This document shows, piece after piece, positions 52,086-57,180 of a DNA stretch of 57,180 bases. Every line of letters starts with the position of its first letter. The first letter of the stretch is position 1. The DNA is taken from the NCBI GenBank assembly GCA_903822595.1, contig CAIJPS010000081.1, positions 1-57,180 on the forward strand, in the 5' to 3' direction. The stretch comes from an uncultured Chlorobiaceae bacterium (GTDB lineage Bacteria; Bacteroidota; Chlorobiia; Chlorobiales; Chlorobiaceae). The position numbers and the translations under genes are program-made. Below the pieces are notes generated by a model. That model did not search any database. It had not been told where the DNA came from and was given only the letters and a program-made list of their open reading frames with translations.

Positions 52086-52348
52086 TAAAATTCAAACCGT
52101 TCCCAACACTGACTCTTGTATCACAACACGATCAATCCAACACTTTGAAAAACAAGATACTGCTTTCCCTGTAAATCACGCAATATTTACAACAAAACAT
52201 TTAATTGAAAGCCAATGAAAAAGAAACGGATTCTGTAACATGGGAAAAATATAGTCTAAACCAGAGAGCAAAGAGCCCATTCATTTCCGTTCAGGACGAA
52301 GGCTGGTGCGGGCTTTTGTTTTGTACCGTGCTTTGGCTACTTTGGCAG

Positions 52349-53482
52349 ATGAAATTCAGCGTCATTACCACCGACCCGCATTGTTCAGCCCGATGCGGAG
52401 TTCTTGAAACGAGCCACGGAACGATTCCTACGCCGGTCTTTATGCCGGTAGGCACCCGTGCAAGCGTCAAATCAGTTGAACCCCATGAGCTGCGGGAGCT
52501 CAACGTCCATATCATTCTGGCCAATACCTACCATCTCTACCTGAAACCGGGAAACGAGATTCTGCAGAAAGCAGGAGGTGTCCACCGCTTCATGAACTGG
52601 GACGGCCCGCTTTTGACCGACAGCGGTGGCTACCAGGTCTATTCGCTCTCCGATCTGCGCAAAATCAACGAGGAAGGGGTGATCTTCAAGTCGCATCTTG
52701 ACGGCTCAAAACAGCACTTCACTCCTGAAAATGTGATTGAGACCGAGCGCATTATCGGCAGCGACATCATGATGCCGCTCGATGAGTGCCCTCCCTCAAC
52801 GGCCGACAAAGAGTATGTCCGCATATCGGGAGAGCTGACCATCCGCTGGGCCGAACGGGCAAGGAAGCATTTCAGCCTCACCTCCCCGCTCTACGGCCAC
52901 GAGCAGTACCTTTTCGGCATCACGCAGGGCGGAATTCACGCCGACCTGCGCACCCTCTCAACTCAAGCGCTGGTTGAGCTTGATTTTGACGGATACGCGA
53001 TTGGCGGCATGGCGGTCGGGGAACCTGCCGCTGAGATGTACCGTATCCTTGAACTCTCTCACCCGCTGCTGCCGGAAAAAAAACCGCGCTACCTGATGGG
53101 AGTCGGCACACCGGAAAACATTTTGAACGCCATTGAGCGCGGTATTGATATGTTCGACTGCGTCATCCCGACTCGTGAAGGGCGCAACGGCAGAGTCTAC
53201 ACCCGCCAGGGCAAGATGAACCTCCGCTCCGCCAAATATTCCGCCGACTTCAGCTCCATCGACGAAGGGTTCGACAACGAGGTCTGCCGAAATTATTCAC
53301 GCGCCTATATCCGCCACCTCCTCAACGTCGGCGAGATTCTCGGCCTTAAACTCTGCACCCTGCAGAACATCTCTTTCTTTATGTGGCTCACCGCAACGGC
53401 ACGTGCGGAGATCCAGAAGGGCTCCTTCATGGAGTGGAAACAAGATTTTCTTGAACGATTCAACTACAATGACAACGCATAA
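52349..53482 (+). CDS. tgt: tRNA-guanine transglycosylase lacking most zinc ligands
   Basis: Tgt puts preQ1 in place of guanine at tRNA position 34. The TIM-barrel blocks are intact: TPVFMPVGTRASVKS, LLTDSGGYQVYSL, GGMAVGEP and FDCVIPTREGRNGRVYT. The zinc site that usually reads C-x-C-x2-C and later a histidine is altered: the sequence is DEGFDNEVCRNYSRAYIRHL and then LCTLQNISFF. Only one of three cysteines remains, and the histidine of the usual T-x-H-N-x segment is glutamine. ATG 52349 gives 377 residues, the family length; the frame is open 48 codons upstream but that part looks non-coding. The end overlaps the rimO start by 14 bases. Confidence 0.92.
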   Translation: MKFSVITTDPHCSARCGVLETSHGTIPTPVFMPVGTRASVKSVEPHELRELNVHIILANTYHLYLKPGNEILQKAGGVHRFMNWDGPLLTDSGGYQVYSLSDLRKINEEGVIFKSHLDGSKQHFTPENVIETERIIGSDIMMPLDECPPSTADKEYVRISGELTIRWAERARKHFSLTSPLYGHEQYLFGITQGGIHADLRTLSTQALVELDFDGYAIGGMAVGEPAAEMYRILELSHPLLPEKKPRYLMGVGTPENILNAIERGIDMFDCVIPTREGRNGRVYTRQGKMNLRSAKYSADFSSIDEGFDNEVCRNYSRAYIRHLLNVGEILGLKLCTLQNISFFMWLTATARAEIQKGSFMEWKQDFLERFNYNDNA

Positions 53483-54758
53483 ACTCTTTCTTCTGAGCCT
53501 CGGCTGCTCGAAAAATACGGTCGATTCTGAACGGCTGATGGCCCAGGCTGAAGCCTCTGGCATCATCTTTACCGAAACCGCCGATGAGGCCGACACCATC
53601 CTCATCAACACCTGCGCATTCATCGAAGATGCCAAGGAGGAGTCGATCGCCGAAACCTTGGCGGCCATTGAAAAAAAGAGCGAGGGAAAAATCAGGCAGG
53701 TCTATGTGATGGGATGCCTCACCGAGCTCTACCGCCGTGAGCTCAAGGAAGAGATGGCTGAAGTAGACGGCTTTTTCGGCACCCGCGAACTACCCGAAAT
53801 TCTTGCCGCTCTCGGGGCCCGCTATCGCGAAGAGCTCTATGACCACCGCTCGCGCCTTACACCACCCCACTACACCTATCTCAAAATTGCCGAAGGGTGC
53901 AACCACACCTGCTCGTTCTGCTCAATTCCGACCATCAGGGGGCGCTACCGCAGCCAGCCGGTCGATCAGCTCCTGCGTGAGGCTGCCCTGCTCAAGGGCG
54001 CAGGGGTCAGGGAGCTGAACGTTATTGCACAGGATATCAGCATGTTCGGGTACGATACGATGGGCAAGTCGATGCTCAACGACCTGGTGCTCCGCCTCTC
54101 CGACATGGAATTCGACTGGATTCGCCTGCTCTACGCCTACCCGGTCAACTTTCCGCTAGCGGTGATTGATACCATGCGCGAGCGGAAGAACATCTGCAAC
54201 TATCTCGACATTCCCCTCCAGCATTGCAACGATCGTATCCTGCGCTCCATGAACCGCGGAATCAACAAGCTGGATACCATCAGGCTCATCGAAACCATCC
54301 GGGAGAAAAACCCCGATATCCGCCTGCGTACCACCATGATTGCCGGCTATCCCGGTGAAACCCGTGAAGAGTTTGAAGAGCTGCTGGAGTTTGTTGAGAC
54401 AACCCGTTTCGACCGCCTCGGCTGCTTCCCCTACTGCCACGAGGAACATGCCCCCTCTTTCGCGCTTGAAGAGACCATCACCCCCGAAGAGAAGCAGGAG
54501 CGGGTGGCAGATCTCATGGAAGTGCAGGAAGCCGTCGCAGAGCAGAACAACCGCGTTTTTGCCGGGAAAACCCTCAAAGTACTGATTGAGCAGATAGATG
54601 GAGATACTGCTTTCGGCCGGACAGAGTACGATGCTCCGGAGGTCGACAACGAATGTATCCTCTCAATTGGTGACGCAACAGCCACCGTCGGCTCATTCTG
54701 CATGGCAACCATCAACGACACCACCTCCTACGAACTGATCGGGAAGGTTGACTGGTAG
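53469..54758 (+). CDS. rimO: Ribosomal protein S12 methylthiotransferase RimO
   Basis: RimO adds a methylthio group to an aspartate of ribosomal protein S12, using radical SAM chemistry. The 429-residue protein has the three cysteines of the second cluster in SLGCSKNTVDSE, INTCAFIEDAKEES and VMGCLTELY, then the radical SAM motif CNHTCSFCSIP. The C-terminal TRAM domain begins around LKVLIEQIDGDTAFGRTEYD. ATG 53469 is chosen because the conserved N-terminus begins there; it lies inside the end of tgt, so the genes are coupled. Confidence 0.95.
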   Translation: MTTHKLFLLSLGCSKNTVDSERLMAQAEASGIIFTETADEADTILINTCAFIEDAKEESIAETLAAIEKKSEGKIRQVYVMGCLTELYRRELKEEMAEVDGFFGTRELPEILAALGARYREELYDHRSRLTPPHYTYLKIAEGCNHTCSFCSIPTIRGRYRSQPVDQLLREAALLKGAGVRELNVIAQDISMFGYDTMGKSMLNDLVLRLSDMEFDWIRLLYAYPVNFPLAVIDTMRERKNICNYLDIPLQHCNDRILRSMNRGINKLDTIRLIETIREKNPDIRLRTTMIAGYPGETREEFEELLEFVETTRFDRLGCFPYCHEEHAPSFALEETITPEEKQERVADLMEVQEAVAEQNNRVFAGKTLKVLIEQIDGDTAFGRTEYDAPEVDNECILSIGDATATVGSFCMATINDTTSYELIGKVDW

Positions 54759-54770
54759 GGATGCCAGTTA

Positions 54771-55100
54771 CTATGGCGCAAATATTTCAGCAATAACTTC
54801 CAATACCTTCGCTTTTGTTTTGGAGTCAATTTCTCCGAGTTTGTGAACCAACCGCGATGTATCAACGGTTCTGATTTGATCAAGAACCACCTGACCATCC
54901 TTACCCTGGAAAGAGCAGTTGACCCTTGTAGGGTAATCTCTGCCTTTGGTGGTCATGGGAGCAACAATAGCCGTAGCAACGTAATGATTCATTTCATCTG
55001 GTGAAATAACGAGACATGGTCGAGTCTTGCGAATTTCACGCCCTATCGTGGGATCAAGGCTGACCAGGTAGACCTCAAAGCGCTTGACTACCATTGCCAT
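54771..55100 (-). CDS. mazF: MazF/PemK-family toxin
   Basis: A 109-residue endoribonuclease toxin of the MazF family. FEVYLVSLDPTIGREIRKTRPCLVIS is the conserved N-terminal strand-loop with the catalytic arginine, and VLDQIRTVDTSRLVHKLGEI the later block. GEI-like family endings are seen. The start overlaps the antitoxin gene by 13 bases, the usual arrangement. An in-frame ATG two codons downstream is possible. It converges on rimO with only 12 bases between stops. Confidence 0.92.
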   Translation of the reverse strand: MAMVVKRFEVYLVSLDPTIGREIRKTRPCLVISPDEMNHYVATAIVAPMTTKGRDYPTRVNCSFQGKDGQVVLDQIRTVDTSRLVHKLGEIDSKTKAKVLEVIAEIFAP

Positions 55101-55342
55101 TCGTCCTCATCCCATGAAGATTGGCTATCAAGATCACCATCGAGGAGAGTGTCATCTCCGGCTGCGGCCATGCTCTTGAATTTTTCATCCCAACCCTGAC
55201 GGGGAAATGATGCTGAACGAATAATTAACGCGTCATCCTTAACTTCAAGCTCCACCTCTCTCCCCAAGTGGCACTGTTCAATCAGCACCTTAGGAATCCT
55301 GATTCCCTGAGAATTACCAATACGAACGATACTTGTTCGCAT
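55088..55342 (-). CDS. mazE: MazE-type (AbrB-fold) antitoxin
   Basis: An 84-residue antitoxin. The N-terminal swapped-hairpin DNA-binding fold is clear: SIVRIGNSQGIRIPKVLIEQ, then LGREVELEVKDDALIIRSA. The C-terminal tail is acidic and unstructured (DDTLLDGDLDSQSSWDEDEW), as expected for the part that blocks the toxin. It binds its own promoter in the usual MazEF design. It lies directly upstream of mazF, with a 13-base overlap. Confidence 0.92.
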   Translation of the reverse strand: MRTSIVRIGNSQGIRIPKVLIEQCHLGREVELEVKDDALIIRSASFPRQGWDEKFKSMAAAGDDTLLDGDLDSQSSWDEDEWQW

Positions 55343-55579
55343 ACATCCCTCCTGTGTTAAAACGTACCTTAAATAGCTACAATGTAATTACAAAAAGAGG
55401 GCGTTTCAAAAATAATTGGCACAAAATCGGAAAAATGTTCAGCTTACGATAGCATTCCAGTGCATTCCCCTGCGGGCGATTTTTCGTTGCACAATCCCCG
55501 ATGCACGTCTATCGGGTAATGTCGTAATATGAGCTGAGATTTGCGACAGACTCTGGCGAGATGCTAAAGCCATCAATAT

Positions 55580-55935
55580 TCAGCGAACCCCCAAAAATTC
55601 ATCGTAATCCTCTAACGTCATCTGATAGATTGTACCGGGAATGCAGTTAGCCTCAAGGTTTGCCTCAAAATCTGTAAGAGTATCAATACCACCAAAGGCG
55701 AGCTTCCCGCTTTGACATTGCTCACGGATTTGACCGATATTGTCTGCCGGAGAGAGTTCAGCTTTTCGGAATCATAACTGACCAGAGTAGGGGAAATCCG
55801 GGCAAATATCTCCTTTAAAAAGTAACAGCACGGGAACCTTGTACCCCTCTTTTTTCTATTATTTTGGCGATATCATGCCGTACTATCGCCTGAGTTCCAA
55901 TAGTATTCTTGTTGAATAAGTGTTTAAGGATCTTT
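55580..55935 (-). pseudogene. Decayed gene of unknown function
   Basis: Read on the minus strand, protein-like sequence runs for about 115 codons but needs one frameshift and reads through one stop. It begins KILKHLFNKNTIGTQAIV, continues IAKIIEKRGVQGSRAVTF, shifts frame to KGDICPDFPYSGQL, meets TGA (55772-55774), then goes on FRKAELSPADNIGQIREQC to a final stop at 55580. The last part, from 55771, is open for 63 codons and ends YDEFLGVR. I do not recognise the family. It lies upstream of the MazEF pair on the same strand. Confidence 0.6.
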
Positions 55936-56004
55936 TGCTATCTTTATTTTTGGTTCAGGCTGTAAAATGATCGATTTGTGTAAACCAAATGAAGGTTGAG
56001 AGTG

Positions 56005-56505
56005 ATGTCCGCTATTATGGAGAAAAAGACTGTCTATATCGAAACCTCAATTGTTTCGTATCTTACGGCTCGTCCCACGAACGACTTGCTGGCCGCAGCC
56101 TGGCAAAAAATCTCAAGTGACTGGTGGAACACTCAAAGCAGCCGCTTTAGTCTTTACACCTCCAGTGTTGTTACCGAAGAGGCTGGAAGAGGAAACCCTG
56201 ACGCGGCATCACGGCGCCTCAATGCTCTGTCTGACATTCCATTTCTGGCAATTACCGAAGCGGTTGTCGCCTTATCCAAAGCGCTCCTTCAGGATGGCGC
56301 ACTTCCGAAAAAGGCGCTGGATGACTCCCTTCACATCGCAGTAGCAGCCGTTCACGGTGTTGACTATCTTCTGACATGGAACTGCAGGCATATTGATAAC
56401 GCGGAGATGAAGCCTGTAGTAAGAAAAGTATGTATCTTACATGGCTATGTGTGTCCAGAAATTTGCACTCCACAAGAACTTATGGGGGTAACCGAAGATG
56501 AGTGA
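56005..56505 (+). CDS. PIN-domain protein, probable toxin
   Basis: A 166-residue PIN-type ribonuclease. The fold's acidic residues are present: YIETSIVSYL at the N-terminus, SSVVTEEAGRGNPD, KKALDDSLHIAVAAVHGVDY and LLTWNCRHIDNAE. ATG 56005 is used; a TTG three codons upstream (55996) and an ATG four codons downstream are alternatives. It is followed with an 8-base overlap by a small gene that could be its antitoxin, an order opposite to most toxin-antitoxin pairs. Confidence 0.85.
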   Translation: MSAIMEKKTVYIETSIVSYLTARPTNDLLAAAWQKISSDWWNTQSSRFSLYTSSVVTEEAGRGNPDAASRRLNALSDIPFLAITEAVVALSKALLQDGALPKKALDDSLHIAVAAVHGVDYLLTWNCRHIDNAEMKPVVRKVCILHGYVCPEICTPQELMGVTEDE

Positions 56506-56695
56506 TGAAATTATCGAAGAGCTACGGAAAGTTAAAGACGGCATTGCAGACGAATGTGCTTACGATATTGATACTCTTGTCGACCATCTCAGGGCGAAAG
56601 ATCTATCTCTTGGACAAAAAACTGTAGACCTGCGTGCAATGAAAACCGATGCCCAAAACAGGAACAGAAAAAATCAACGGCATGAAACCGCTTAA
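56498..56695 (+). CDS. Small partner of the PIN protein, probable antitoxin
   Basis: A 65-residue acidic-to-basic helical protein: DEIIEELRKVKDGIADECAY is followed by DIDTLVDHLRAKD and a basic tail (NRNRKNQRHE). I recall many short genes of this type next to PIN genes in cyanobacteria and green sulfur bacteria. The start overlaps the PIN stop by 8 bases, so both are cotranscribed. No DNA-binding fold is visible. Confidence 0.75.
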   Translation: MSDEIIEELRKVKDGIADECAYDIDTLVDHLRAKDLSLGQKTVDLRAMKTDAQNRNRKNQRHETA

Positions 56696-56879
56696 TAAAA
56701 GCTGAAGACATTTCACATTTCGGTCGATCATACTATTCATTAAAGGAAAATATGTCAAGTGCTGAATCAAACCGGAATCCCAAAACGCTGATATTATCGG
56801 AGTTTTTTGCATTGATTGTTACGCATCGCTACGCGTACCTTCTCTATTCAATGAATATTGCCGGAACACAACACAACCT

Positions 56880-57180
56880 ATGGATACCCCAAACGATCAG
56901 TATGACAGCCCGTGGAAAAGGGCCGTTGAAAACTACTTCGAGGAGTTTATGGAGTTCTACTTCCCACTGGCCCACGCTGAAATAGATTGGTCAAAGGAGT
57001 ATGTCTTTCTGGACCAAGAGCTGAGAGCCGTAGTTGGGCAAGCGCTTTGTTGACAAGCTGGTCAGGGTGAATGTGTTGAATGGTGACGAGAAGTGGATAT
57101 ACATTCACGTTGAAGTACAGGGTACCAAACAGGCAGAGTTTGCAAAACGCATGTTTGTCTACAACTACCGGATTTTCGAC
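56880..57180 (+). pseudogene. Rpn/PD-(D/E)XK nuclease (transposase-like) gene, frameshifted and cut by window end
   Basis: From ATG 56880 the protein reads like the Rpn family (recombination-promoting nuclease/putative transposase): YDSPWKRAVENYFEEFMEFY, AHAEIDWSKEYVFLDQEL, then AVVGQALC and a stop at 57051. In the next frame the family continues at once: GKRFVDKLVRVNV, EKWIYIHVEVQGTKQAEFAK (nuclease core with the E-x-Q motif) and RMFVYNYRIFD to the window edge. The missing five or so codons normally between the two parts point to a small deletion. A programmed shift is possible but unlikely. Confidence 0.8.

Noticed and set aside
54751-54770. ACTGG/CCAGT hairpin between rimO and mazF as a terminator
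   Set aside because: The stem is only five base pairs and no T run follows on either strand.
1-57180. CRISPR arrays, rRNA genes and complete insertion sequences
   Set aside because: No regularly spaced direct repeats, no rRNA-like sequence and no intact transposase with terminal repeats were seen; only the broken Rpn-type gene at the right edge is transposase-related.

Overview
The window reads as a chromosomal segment of a green sulfur bacterium (Chlorobiaceae; Chlorobium/Pelodictyon-like). The signs are two adjacent small 2[4Fe-4S] ferredoxins of the chlorobial type, a (bacterio)chlorophyll synthase a few genes away, a membrane pyrophosphatase of the divergent type known from Chlorobium limicola, and a relative of the 2-oxoacid:ferredoxin oxidoreductase beta subunit. 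The species cannot be fixed from the sequence alone.

Layout. 0-7.3 kb: a partial shikimate-kinase-like gene, a pentapeptide-repeat protein, the H+-pyrophosphatase, pth, an alpha/beta hydrolase, and a hisC-SpoU methyltransferase pair. 7.4-13.7 kb: a small sigma-like protein, a soluble hybrid histidine kinase, a heptose epimerase, a PhoH ATPase and the two ferredoxins. 13.7-18 kb, minus strand: a Dabb protein, a D,D-carboxypeptidase with a basic repeat tail, a Rieske-flavodoxin fusion, a LysE exporter and a membrane protein. 18-24 kb: chlorophyll synthase, glycosyltransferase and LOG genes, then an MsrB-MsrA fusion, a YyaL-type protein and tRNA-Val(CAC). 24-33 kb: a ferredoxin/flavodoxin-reductase-like flavoprotein, a tripartite RND efflux operon, ogt and two orphan membrane proteins.

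33-50 kb looks more accessory. It holds a rhodanese behind a CsoR/CstR-like operator, an Old Yellow Enzyme relative with a cysteine cluster, a DUF2239 protein, a KorB-like protein that has lost its thiamine-diphosphate motif, a sphingomyelinase-D-like phospholipase fused to a PLAT domain, arsM divergent from a TetR regulator, a class D beta-lactamase, rsgA, an SPFH protein paired with a Tim44/zinc-ribbon/TerB protein, a second Old Yellow Enzyme, and a secreted pair made of a caspase-like (DUF6345-like) protein and a PepSY-like protein.

50-57 kb: a small membrane protein, a diheme peroxidase, tgt overlapping rimO (the TGT lacks three of its four usual zinc ligands), then a MazEF module, a decayed gene, a PIN-domain gene with a small partner, and a frameshifted Rpn/PD-(D/E)XK nuclease gene running off the right edge.

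The strongest candidates for something new are the SMaseD-PLAT protein, the zinc-site-less TGT, the degenerate KorB paralogue, the five 14-residue repeats on the D,D-carboxypeptidase, and the SPFH/Tim44-TerB and caspase-like/PepSY-like gene pairs. All assignments come from reading motifs by eye; no database search was run.
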